DNA of 64,000 nt from Bradyrhizobium sp. CCBAU 051011 (GTDB lineage Bacteria > Pseudomonadota > Alphaproteobacteria > Rhizobiales > Xanthobacteraceae). Numbering within the stretch: position 1 is the stretch's first letter; the number at the start of each line of letters is the position of its first letter. The position numbers were made by a program, and so were the translations under genes. This document shows, in pieces, positions 35,040 through 44,338 of the stretch. The DNA lies in the NCBI RefSeq assembly GCF_009930815.1, contig NZ_CP022222.1, positions 372,001 to 436,000 of the forward strand. The letters are read 5' to 3'. Below the pieces are notes generated by a model. That model was not told where the DNA came from and made no database searches. It saw nothing but the letters and a program-made list of their open reading frames with translations.

Positions 35040-35321
35040 ATGCCCCGTGAGTATTTTGACGTTTATCTCGGCACGGACTGTGTTCCGGTGACCGAAATTC
35101 CGCTGTCGGATTTCAAAAGCCCGTCGCCCCATGAGATCGTGCCGATGCTGATCGGCTCGACGGTCGAGGCGATCGAACGCGAGCTCGTGCTGCAGACGCT
35201 GGCGCGCTGCCACGGCAATCGCACCCACGCCGCGCGCCTGCTCGGGCTCTCGGTGCGCACCATGCGCAACAAGATCCGGCAGTACGCGACCGATGGCGCC
35301 GACATACCGGCCCACAATTAG
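35040..35321 (+). CDS. Fis-type helix-turn-helix protein resembling the FlbD C-terminus
   Basis: The ATG at 35040 follows a GGGAGG Shine-Dalgarno. Of 93 residues, about 40-85 match the Fis/NtrC DNA-binding domain: IGSTVEAIERELVLQTLARCHGNRTHAARLLGLSVRTMRNKIRQYA. The wording is closest to the end of FlbD, the flagellar sigma-54 activator, but the receiver and AAA+ domains are absent. Without an AAA+ domain it cannot open sigma-54 promoters itself; it may compete for or bend such sites. No flagellar genes are nearby. Confidence 0.82.
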   Translation: MPREYFDVYLGTDCVPVTEIPLSDFKSPSPHEIVPMLIGSTVEAIERELVLQTLARCHGNRTHAARLLGLSVRTMRNKIRQYATDGADIPAHN

Positions 35322-35351
35322 AGCGCAGCTTGAGCAAAGCGATCTTCGCCG

Positions 35352-35389
35352 ACTTGTCCGCCGTAGCTCGCCAGAGCGAAGGCGGAAGC
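35352..35389. repeat. CTTGTCCGCCGTAGCTCG...GCGAAGGCGGAAGC element, copy 1
   Basis: A 38-base unit with TCCGCC and GGCGGA ends. A partial tandem of its right half (GAGCGAAGGCGGAAGC) follows at 35395-35410. A second full copy lies at 35755, embedded in another repeat. Confidence 0.75.
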
Positions 35390-35410
35390 TTGGGGAGCGA
35401 AGGCGGAAGC

Positions 35411-35449
35411 GTGCCCACCATCATGAGCGCGGCGTGAGCTGGTGGGCAC
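35411..35449. repeat. GTGCCCACCA hairpin
   Basis: GTGCCCACCA (35411-35420) pairs with its inverted copy ending at 35449, around a 19-base loop. Without a T-run it is a dispersed palindrome more than a terminator. Confidence 0.65.
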
Positions 35450-35734
35450 GGCGCTCCGCGCGTTTGCTCACCCTGCGGACCCGTCGCTGCGGACTGATTT
35501 GCTTTTCGTGCAAGCGCAATCTAAACGTGTACCCTGCGGCAAACTGGCACGACGGGCAAATCACTAAAACCTGTCCAGCACTTCGCGCAAAAAATATTCC
35601 GCTTAACATGGCGGGCAAATCAGCGGCATGACTCCGCTCGTCTCACCCGATGGAGGGGCGGCTCGCGATCGTTACGAACGTGCGGTGAGATGCGATGGAC
35701 GTGAATGGCGCACACGACGTAGGCGCCTGACACG

Positions 35735-35846
35735 CCGTCATTGCGAGCGCAGCGACTTGTCCGCCGTAGCTCGAAGAGCGAAGGCGGAAGCAAATCCATC
35801 TATCCCGACGCCGAGACATGGATTGCTTCGCTTCGCTCGCAATGAC
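35735..35846. repeat. CATTGCGAG repeat copy 4 with the CTTGTCCGCC element inserted in its left arm
   Basis: The outer arms are the usual GTCATTGCGAGCGCAGCGA and the inverted CGAAGCGAAGCAATCC. The left arm is interrupted at 35755-35791 by a copy of the element seen at 35352. The interrupted arm then resumes with AAATCCATCTATCCCGACGC. Confidence 0.82.
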
Positions 35847-36135
35847 AGGGATAGGCCGCGGCGTACCGGATCGCCCGTCAAGCCGGGCGACGACCATGGA
35901 AAGCTGAACGACGCCCCGACCAACCGCCACAGGCGATGACCATGCCTCTGAGCACAATCAGGCGGCACCATGCGCCTATTTGAAAATCAAATGACCGAGC
36001 CACACTTCGATTATTTTTTTGTTTACCCGTCGAGATTGAAATGACCTGACTTATTTTCGACGCACGAAACGCCAAGAAGAGTTGAGATCGCGGAGTCGCA
36101 ATAAAGATAAAGTCCGTGGCGGGGAAAGGGAAAAC

Positions 36136-36780
36136 GTGGGTGAACTCCTAGGCTCGTTAGCATTTTCTCTGATCGTCATCGCGCTGATCGCCGCCGCCTG
36201 GGCCTGGATTTCGACGCTGCTCAGGAAAGGGATGATGGCGTTGCTCGGCTTCGACCGGATCTGCGTCCAGCAATTCGAGACCGTGCTGCTCTACCGGAAC
36301 GGGCGTTTTGAAAAAGCCCTCACCCCCGGCCCACACCGCATCCGCGCCGGAAGCCGCCAGCTAGTGCGGATCGATCTGCGCCCGGAGGTGTTTCGGTTCA
36401 AGCAAGGCGCCGTCTCCGCCGACCGCTTTGCCCTCAACTTCATCTATGTCGTGCGGACCCAGATCGTCGACCCCCGGGCCTCGTTCGAAAGCACGCAGAG
36501 CTACCGGGACGAGGTCTGCATGCGCCTGCAATCGGTGGTGAAGGCGGTGTGCAGCCGCAAATCCCGCCTCGAAATTCAGATGGACCACCAGACCTTCAGC
36601 AACAGCGTCCAGAAGGCGGCCAACCAGGTGTTTCGCTCGATCGGTTGCGAATGCCTGACCTTCGAGCTGATGGAGGTCGATGTCGCCGGGCTTGCCGTCG
36701 AGTTGGACAACAGGCGAGCGGGCGTAGCGGTGCACGCGCCTGTGGCCGTGGGTGAGAAGGGCGCGTTCGCTGCAATGTGA
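36136..36780 (+). CDS. SPFH/stomatin-like membrane protein
   Basis: The GTG at 36136 has a GGGAAAGGG Shine-Dalgarno; an ATG at 36082 is the alternative. One hydrophobic N-terminal anchor (LAFSLIVIALIAAAWAWIS) is followed by an SPFH domain: VQQFETVLLYRNGRFEKALTPGPHRI, LRPEVFRF, VVRTQIVDPRASFES, EVCMRLQSVVKAVCSR, GCECLTFELMEVDVAGLAVELD. Such proteins form membrane microdomain scaffolds or regulate proteases. At 214 residues the usual long coiled-coil tail is missing and no NfeD-type partner gene is adjacent. Confidence 0.83.
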   Translation: MGELLGSLAFSLIVIALIAAAWAWISTLLRKGMMALLGFDRICVQQFETVLLYRNGRFEKALTPGPHRIRAGSRQLVRIDLRPEVFRFKQGAVSADRFALNFIYVVRTQIVDPRASFESTQSYRDEVCMRLQSVVKAVCSRKSRLEIQMDHQTFSNSVQKAANQVFRSIGCECLTFELMEVDVAGLAVELDNRRAGVAVHAPVAVGEKGAFAAM

Positions 36781-37055
36781 TCGCGCCGGGCTCGGCGGCC
36801 GATCGATCGGGCACGCCGCCGCCGGCCACCGGGAATAAATTGGGCCGTCAGGGCCTGACAGGGAGACGGCTCCCGCTGCGCCACTCCCGATTTCGAATGA
36901 ATCATTCTAGCCGGCGCCCCGGGCCGTATCGCGATGCCGTCACCAGGCTGAGCGCCTGCGCAGCTCGTCTGCGCAAGCCGAATGGCTTCCGGGATTGCGC
37001 AAATGGCGGCAATGCCCAACTCTTCCCTATCGTCATTCACCCGGACCCATCAGAC

Positions 37056-38156
37056 ATGAGCCAGACCAAACTGTTCGAGCCCTTCAAGCTTGGCCCGATC
37101 ACCCTGCCGAACCGCTTCGCGATGGCACCGCTGACCCGCAACCGCGCGGTGCCTCCCGGCATGGTGCCGAGCCCGCTCGCGGTCGACTATTACGGCCAGC
37201 GCGCATCCGCCGGGCTTCTCATCACCGAAGCCAGCCAGGTCTCGCAACAGGGCCAGGGCTATCAGGACACGCCCGGCATCTATTCGAAGGAGCAGGTCGA
37301 AGGCTGGCGCAAGGTCACCGACCGCGTGCACGAAAAAGGCGGCCGCATCTTCATCCAGATCTGGCATGTCGGCCGCATCTCGCACACCACGCTGCAGCCC
37401 GGCGGCGGCAAGCCGGTGGGACCAAGCGCGATCCGCGCCAAGGGCAAGACCTTCGTCAACGGCACGTTCACTGAAATCTCAGAGCCCCGCGCGCTGGAGC
37501 TTTCGGAGATTCCGGGGATCATCGAGGACTTCAAGCGCGGCACCGAGAATGCGCTGGCCGCCGGTTTCGACGGCATCGAAATTCACGGGGCCAACGGCTA
37601 TCTGCTCGACCAGTTCGCGAAAGACGGCGCCAACAAGCGTACCGACGCCTATGGCGGCGGAATCGAGAACCGCGCCAAACTGATGCTGGAAGTGTCGAAG
37701 GCGGTCGCCGCGGTCGCCGGCCCCGAGCGCACCGGCATCCGCATCTCGCCGGTGACGCCGGCCAATGACGTTTCCGACAGCAATCCGCAGCCTCTGTTCG
37801 ACCACATCGTCGATGGGCTCAGCGCGCTGAAGCTGACCTATATCCACGTCATCGAAGGCGCGACCGGCGGCCCGCGCGACAACGCTCCGTTCGACTACGC
37901 ATCCTTGCGCAAGCGCTTCAGCGGTGCCTATGTCGCCAATAACGGCTACGATTTCGACCTCGCGACAAAGGTGCTCGAGGCCGACGCCGCCGATCTCATC
38001 GCGTTCGGCAAACCGTTCATCTCGAACCCGGATCTGGTCGAACGTCTGAAGAAGGGCGCGCCCTTGAACGAATGGGACAAGGCAACGTTCTACGGCGGTG
38101 GCGCCAAGGGCTACACAGACTACCCGACGCTGGGAGCGGCGCAGGCGGCGGAGTGA
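37056..38156 (+). CDS. Old yellow enzyme / alkene reductase (NemA-like)
   Basis: The ATG at 37056 starts MSQTKLFEPFKLGPITLPNRFAMAPLTRNRA, typical of NemA-type OYEs; the upstream extension of the frame is not part of it. Other marks are LLITEASQVSQQGQGYQDTPGIYS, IQIWHVGRISH, DGIEIHGANGYLLDQF with the substrate-binding His-x-x-Asn, GGGIENRAK, and LIAFGKPFISNPDLVERL for FMN phosphate. This FMN enzyme reduces activated C=C bonds using NAD(P)H. The length of 366 fits the family. A bidirectional terminator separates it from glpV. Confidence 0.93.
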   Translation: MSQTKLFEPFKLGPITLPNRFAMAPLTRNRAVPPGMVPSPLAVDYYGQRASAGLLITEASQVSQQGQGYQDTPGIYSKEQVEGWRKVTDRVHEKGGRIFIQIWHVGRISHTTLQPGGGKPVGPSAIRAKGKTFVNGTFTEISEPRALELSEIPGIIEDFKRGTENALAAGFDGIEIHGANGYLLDQFAKDGANKRTDAYGGGIENRAKLMLEVSKAVAAVAGPERTGIRISPVTPANDVSDSNPQPLFDHIVDGLSALKLTYIHVIEGATGGPRDNAPFDYASLRKRFSGAYVANNGYDFDLATKVLEADAADLIAFGKPFISNPDLVERLKKGAPLNEWDKATFYGGGAKGYTDYPTLGAAQAAE

Positions 38157-38188
38157 CCCCTCCCTCTGGCGAGGTAAGAAAAGAAAAA

Positions 38189-38212
38189 AGGCCGGGATCG
38201 CTCCCGGCCTTC
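38189..38212. terminator. Bidirectional intrinsic terminator between the OYE gene and glpV
   Basis: AAGGCCGGGA and TCCCGGCCTT form a 10-bp stem with a TCGC loop. A T-run follows on the plus strand and an A-run precedes, so both convergent genes can use it. Confidence 0.85.
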
Positions 38213-38243
38213 TCCTGTTTGCATCACTCGCAGCTTGCGAAGC

Positions 38244-40040
<1,797 letters not shown>

Positions 40041-40114
40041 GTTGGATCCTCCGGTTGCAGCGACAAACACAAACTCAGGCCCGGGTTGATCCCGGATCTG
40101 CTCTTCTTCGCTCC

Positions 40115-40441
40115 TCAGACGGTGCGGAAGATCGCAACGGCCGAGACCAGCGAAATCAGGGTTGCGAGCCACAGGCTCGAAATCTCAACGCCCTCCCCGA
40201 TCGGCAGCGTGGCGATCGGATCGGTGCCAACAAAGGCGATCCACAAAAGGTGAATGACGGCTGACAACACCAGCGAAATGAAAAGCCGGTCGCCGCGTGT
40301 GGTCGGAATGCGCAAAACACCGACGCGCTCGGCTTCGGGATAGACAGCCGCAAGCCAGGTCATGGCGCCGAGCGTCAGCGCCAGCATCACGAAAAAGATC
40401 GCGGTCGGCAGCGTCCAAGCCATCCATGCGATGTGTTCCAT
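40115..40441 (-). CDS. glpU: Small DUF2160 membrane protein of the glycerol transporter
   Basis: The 108-residue protein has three hydrophobic helices (AIFFVMLALTLGAMTWLAAV, LFISLVLSAVIHLLWIAFVG, LWLATLISLVSAVAIF) and the DUF2160 look. It begins three bases after glpQ ends and precedes glpV, the position of glpU in rhizobial glp operons. It may be an accessory membrane subunit of the transporter; its mechanism is not known to me. Confidence 0.82.
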   Translation of the reverse strand: MEHIAWMAWTLPTAIFFVMLALTLGAMTWLAAVYPEAERVGVLRIPTTRGDRLFISLVLSAVIHLLWIAFVGTDPIATLPIGEGVEISSLWLATLISLVSAVAIFRTV

Positions 40442-40443
40442 GG

Positions 40444-41250
40444 CTACACCCGTCCCAGCGCGAACCCGCGCGCGATGTAGTTGCGGACGAACCAGATCAC
40501 CAGCGCGCCAGGAATGATGGTGAGCACACCGGCGGCGGCGAGCAGGCCCCAGTCCATGCCGGCGGCCGAGACCGTACGCGTCATAATGGCCGAGATCGGC
40601 TTGGCGTTAACCGACGTCAGCGTTCGCGCCAGCAGCAATTCGACCCAGGAGAACATGAAGCAGAAGAATGCCGCGACGCCGATGCCGCTGGCGATCAAGG
40701 GCACCAGGATCTTGGCGAAGAAGCGCGGGAACGAATAGCCGTCGAGAAATGCAGTTTCGTCGATCTCGCGCGGCACGCCCGAGACGAAGCCTTCGAGAAT
40801 CCACACCGCGAGCGGCACATTGAAGATGCAGTGCGCGAGCGCGACCGCCCAGGGCGTATCGAACAGGTTGATCGCCGAATAGAGGTTGAAGAACGGCAGC
40901 GCAAACACCGCCGCCGGCGCCATGCGGTTCGACAACAGCCAGAAGAACAGATGCTTGTCGCCGAGGAAGCGGTAGCGCGAGAAGGCATAGGCCGCCGGCA
41001 GCGCCACCGCAATCGAGATCACGGTGTTGATCAGGACGTAAGTCAGCGAGTTGATGTAGCCGGAGTACCAGCTCTCGTCGGTGAAGATGCGCTTGTAGTT
41101 CTCCAGCGTGGGCTGGTGCGGCCACAGCGTCATCGTCGTGACGATCTCGGTGTTGGTCTTGAAGCTCATGTTGACGAGCCAGTAGATCGGCAACAGCAGG
41201 AAGATCAGGAACAGCACCATGATGATGCGGCGGCCGGGAATCGAATTCAT
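40444..41250 (-). CDS. glpQ: Glycerol ABC transporter permease GlpQ
   Basis: A MalG/UgpE-type inner-membrane permease of 268 residues with about six helices, the INSLTYVLINTVISIAVALPAAYAFSRYRF segment and an EAA-like loop (EIDETAFLDGYSFPRFFAKILVPLIASGI). Its start shares one base with the glpP stop. It pairs with GlpP to form the transport channel. It should not be confused with glycerophosphodiester phosphodiesterase, which has the same symbol in E. coli. Confidence 0.88.
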   Translation of the reverse strand: MNSIPGRRIIMVLFLIFLLLPIYWLVNMSFKTNTEIVTTMTLWPHQPTLENYKRIFTDESWYSGYINSLTYVLINTVISIAVALPAAYAFSRYRFLGDKHLFFWLLSNRMAPAAVFALPFFNLYSAINLFDTPWAVALAHCIFNVPLAVWILEGFVSGVPREIDETAFLDGYSFPRFFAKILVPLIASGIGVAAFFCFMFSWVELLLARTLTSVNAKPISAIMTRTVSAAGMDWGLLAAAGVLTIIPGALVIWFVRNYIARGFALGRV

Positions 41251-42152
41251 CAGACGCCTCCCGGCTTGGCGGGACGCTCAGTCCCGGCATTGGTCATGAC
41301 GGTGTAGAACACCCAGCACACGATCAGGATGATCAGGTTGTAGACCAGCGAAAGTGCTGCGGCCTTGCCGAGGTCGAACTGCCCAAGCGCGATCTTGACC
41401 AGTTCGATCGAGACAAAGGTGGTGGAATTGCCTGGGCCGCCGCCGGTGACGACGAACGGCTCGGTGTAGATCATAAAACTGTCCATGAAGCGCAACAGCA
41501 CCGCGATCAGCAGCACGCGGTTCATCTTCGGCAGTTGGATCGCCTTGAACACCGCCCAGCGCGAAGCGCCGTCGATCTGCGCCGCCTGGTAATAGGCGTC
41601 GGGGATCGACTTCAGCCCGGCGTAGCATAGCAGCGCGACGAGGCTGGTCCAGTGCCAGACGTCCATCACGATCACGGTGGCCCAGGCATCGAACTCGTTG
41701 GAAACATAATTATAGTCGAAGCCGAGACTGTTCAGCGTGTAGCCGAGCAGACCGATGTCGGGCCGGCCAAAAATCTGCCAGATCGTACCGACCACATTCC
41801 ACGGAATCAGCAACGGCAGCGCCAGGATGACGAGGCATACGGCGACCGTCCAACCCTCGCGCGGCATCGATAGCGCCACCACGATGCCGAGCGGTACCTC
41901 GATCGCCAGGATGATGGCGGAGAACAGCAGGTTACGGCCGAGCGAAGCCAGAAAGCGACCGCCGAGATCGGTCGAGGGATCGAGCAGTTCCTTGAACCAG
42001 CCGACGCCGTTCCAGAAGAACTGGTTGTTGCCGAACGTGTCCTGCATCGAATAGTTCACGACTGTCATCAGCGGCAGGATCGCGGAGAACGCGACCACCG
42101 CGAATACCGGCAGCACCAGGAACCAGGCCTTTTGGTTGATGGTCTTGTCCAT
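41250..42152 (-). CDS. glpP: Glycerol ABC transporter permease GlpP
   Basis: A MalF/UgpA-type permease of 300 residues. It begins MDKTINQKAWFLVLPVFAVVAFSAILPLMTVVNYS and has an EAA-type loop SIPDAYYQAAQIDGASRWAVFKAIQLPKMNRVL. It ends with a helix in front of a short polar tail. It is tightly coupled to glpT upstream (starts overlap the stop) and glpQ downstream. Together with GlpQ it forms the membrane pore for glycerol. Confidence 0.88.
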   Translation of the reverse strand: MDKTINQKAWFLVLPVFAVVAFSAILPLMTVVNYSMQDTFGNNQFFWNGVGWFKELLDPSTDLGGRFLASLGRNLLFSAIILAIEVPLGIVVALSMPREGWTVAVCLVILALPLLIPWNVVGTIWQIFGRPDIGLLGYTLNSLGFDYNYVSNEFDAWATVIVMDVWHWTSLVALLCYAGLKSIPDAYYQAAQIDGASRWAVFKAIQLPKMNRVLLIAVLLRFMDSFMIYTEPFVVTGGGPGNSTTFVSIELVKIALGQFDLGKAAALSLVYNLIILIVCWVFYTVMTNAGTERPAKPGGV

Positions 42153-43237
42153 CAGGCAACCCCCTCGACCAGACGGCTGTCGGCATAGACGTGAACATGG
42201 GCGGGATCGAACACGAGGCCGACCGTATTGTCGGACACGGAGAATCCCGGCGGTACCCGCGCGGCGAACTTGGCATCGCCGATCCGCACGCGGGCGAAAC
42301 GCGCGCGGCCGAGATCGTCGATGCGCTCGATCGTGGCCGACAGCAGGCCCGATGCGGGAGCGGCGATATTGACGAATTCCGGCCGCACGCCGATCTCGAT
42401 CTTCGCACCTGCCGGCAGCACGCCGTAATTGCGGTGCAGGCCGATGACGTGGCCGTCGATCCGCGCCTCATGCCCGCCCACGACAGCCGGCACGATGTTC
42501 ATGCCGGGCGAACCGATGAAGTAGCCGACAAAGGTATGAGCTGGCTTGTCGAACAGCTCGGCGGGCGTGCCGCTCTGCACCACACGGCCGTCATGCATGA
42601 CGACCACCGTATCGGCAAAGGTCAGCGCCTCGGTCTGGTCATGGGTGACGTAGATCATCGTGAGATCGAGTTCGCGGTGCAGCGCCTTCAGCTTCGAGCG
42701 TAACTGCCACTTCAGTTCGGGATCGATCACCGTCAGCGGCTCGTCGAACAGAACGGCAGCGACGTCGGAGCGGACGAGGCCACGCCCAAGCGAAATCTTC
42801 TGCTTGGCGTCGGCGGTCAGGCGCGTCGCCTTGCGGCCGAGATAGGGCGTGAGATCCAGGAGATCGGCGATCTGCTTCACCCGCTTCTCGACCTCGACCT
42901 TCGCCACGCCGCGGTTCTGCAGCGGAAATGCAAGGTTCTGCCCAACCGTCATGGTGTCGTAGATCACCGGAAACTGGAACACCTGAGCGATGTTGCGCTT
43001 CTGGGTTGACAGCGGTGTGATATCGGTGCCGTCGAACAGGATTTTTCCCCGCGAGGGTACGACGATGCCGGAGATCAGGTTGAGCAGCGTGGTCTTGCCG
43101 CAGCCGGACGGGCCGAGCAGCGCGTAGGCGCCGCCCTGCCGCCAGGTCATAGTCACCGGCTTCAGCGCAAACGACTCCGCCGGCGCGTCATTTCCGCCGT
43201 AGGAATGTGCGAGATCGACGAGGTCAATGCGTGCCAT
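42152..43237 (-). CDS. glpT: Glycerol ABC transporter ATPase GlpT (degenerate signature motif)
   Basis: Walker A is GPSGCGKT (42-49), Walker B ends LFDEP (D165, E166) and the H-loop is THDQ (H199). The LSGGQ signature is replaced by LTADAKQK (140-147), and the D-loop reads VID. The C-terminal third is a MalK-like regulatory OB domain (RPEFVNIAA). It is one of two different ATPases; its partner GlpS keeps the signature but lacks the H-loop histidine, so the pair probably works as a heterodimer with one full ATP site. It is unrelated to the E. coli glycerol-3-phosphate permease of the same symbol. Confidence 0.87.
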   Translation of the reverse strand: MARIDLVDLAHSYGGNDAPAESFALKPVTMTWRQGGAYALLGPSGCGKTTLLNLISGIVVPSRGKILFDGTDITPLSTQKRNIAQVFQFPVIYDTMTVGQNLAFPLQNRGVAKVEVEKRVKQIADLLDLTPYLGRKATRLTADAKQKISLGRGLVRSDVAAVLFDEPLTVIDPELKWQLRSKLKALHRELDLTMIYVTHDQTEALTFADTVVVMHDGRVVQSGTPAELFDKPAHTFVGYFIGSPGMNIVPAVVGGHEARIDGHVIGLHRNYGVLPAGAKIEIGVRPEFVNIAAPASGLLSATIERIDDLGRARFARVRIGDAKFAARVPPGFSVSDNTVGLVFDPAHVHVYADSRLVEGVA

Positions 43238-43249
43238 GTCGCATCTTCC

Positions 43250-44338
43250 TCACATGCTCATGTTTTGTGATGGCGCGGCGACCAGGCGGTCGGCGGCGTC
43301 GAACACGAAGACATTGTCGGGATTGAGCACGGCATCGAGCACATGGCCGGGCTCGTATTCATGCACGCCCGGCAGCACCGCGACCCAGTTGGAGGCACCG
43401 CGGTTGAGATGCACAAAACTTTCCGAACCGGTGATCTCGGTCACGGTGACGGTGGCGTGAAAGGCATGGCGGCCGGCGACGCCGTTTGCCACTTCGAGCT
43501 GATGGGCGCGAAAGCCGACGCGATACGGACCGTCGGCGAGCGATGCGTAAAGCCCGGTGGCCGGCGCCTGGATGCCGCCGGCATATTGCACGGACCCGTT
43601 CTTCTTCTCGATGCCGACGATATTGAGCGGCGGATCGGAGAACACCTGCGCCACCCGCAGCGTATCAGGCTGGCGATAAACTCTTGAGGTATCGCCGGCC
43701 TGCAGAACCTTGCCTTCCCACATGCAGACGGTGTTGCCGCCGAGCAGCAGCGCCTCCGACGGTTCGGTTGTCGCATAGACGAAGATCGAGCCCGACGCTT
43801 CGAAGATGCGCGGTAGCTCAGCGCGTAATTCCTCGCGCAGCTTGTAATCGAGATTGGCAAGCGGCTCGTCGAGCAGGACGAGGTCGGCGCCCTTGACCAG
43901 CGCGCGCGCGATCGCCGTGCGCTGCTGCTGGCCGCCGGAAAGCTGCAGCGGCGTGCGCTTCAGATAGGGCTCGAGCCGCAGCAGTTTCGCTGCCTCCTGG
44001 ACCCGCCGGTCGATTTCCTCACGCGGCCTGCCCTGCACCCGCAGGGGGGAAGCGATGTTCTCGTAAACCGTCAGCGAGGGATAGTTGATGAATTGCTGAT
44101 AGACCATCGCGACCGAGCGCTGCCGCACATCGGCGCCGGTGACATCGTTGCCGTCGACCAGCACGCGGCCGGTCGCAGGCTTATCCAGACCGGCGAGCAG
44201 CCGCATGATCGAAGTCTTGCCCGACAGCGTCGGTCCGAGCAGCACGCTCAGCGTGCCGCGTTCCAGCGTTAGCGAGACGTCGCGAATGGTCGCCATGCCA
44301 TCCACGGTTCGCGTGACATGTTCGAGCGTGACGCTCAT
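43250..44338 (-). CDS. glpS: Glycerol ABC transporter ATPase GlpS (H-loop histidine missing)
   Basis: Walker A is GPTLSGKTS (35-43), the signature LSGGQQQR (133-140) is canonical, and Walker B is LLDEP (D157, E158) with D-loop NLD. Where relatives have THDQ, this protein has TTEP, so the catalytic H-loop histidine is Thr191. A MalK-like C-terminal domain follows. The ATG overlaps the glpD stop by four bases. Its intact signature would complete the ATP site of GlpT. Confidence 0.87.
   Translation of the reverse strand: MSVTLEHVTRTVDGMATIRDVSLTLERGTLSVLLGPTLSGKTSIMRLLAGLDKPATGRVLVDGNDVTGADVRQRSVAMVYQQFINYPSLTVYENIASPLRVQGRPREEIDRRVQEAAKLLRLEPYLKRTPLQLSGGQQQRTAIARALVKGADLVLLDEPLANLDYKLREELRAELPRIFEASGSIFVYATTEPSEALLLGGNTVCMWEGKVLQAGDTSRVYRQPDTLRVAQVFSDPPLNIVGIEKKNGSVQYAGGIQAPATGLYASLADGPYRVGFRAHQLEVANGVAGRHAFHATVTVTEITGSESFVHLNRGASNWVAVLPGVHEYEPGHVLDAVLNPDNVFVFDAADRLVAAPSQNMSM

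Larger units (their letters stand above)
35322..36135. other. Repeat-rich intergenic region
   Basis: These 814 bp hold no convincing gene. Three palindromic elements are listed separately. The stretch 35450-35720 (with GCTCACCCTGCGGACCCGTC and CGTCTCACCCGATGGAGGGG) reads like part of a longer dispersed repeat of bradyrhizobia; that is from memory and untested. The last 150 bp are AT-richer and should hold the promoter of the SPFH gene. Confidence 0.5.

Noticed and set aside
35322..36081. Possible small genes in the repeat-rich gap
   Set aside because: The open frames run through palindromic repeats, lack Shine-Dalgarno sites and give low-complexity basic peptides.
36777..37055. 93-codon extension of the old yellow enzyme frame
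   Set aside because: The family N-terminus (FEPFKLGPITLPNR) begins a few residues after the ATG at 37056; the extension is basic low-complexity sequence.
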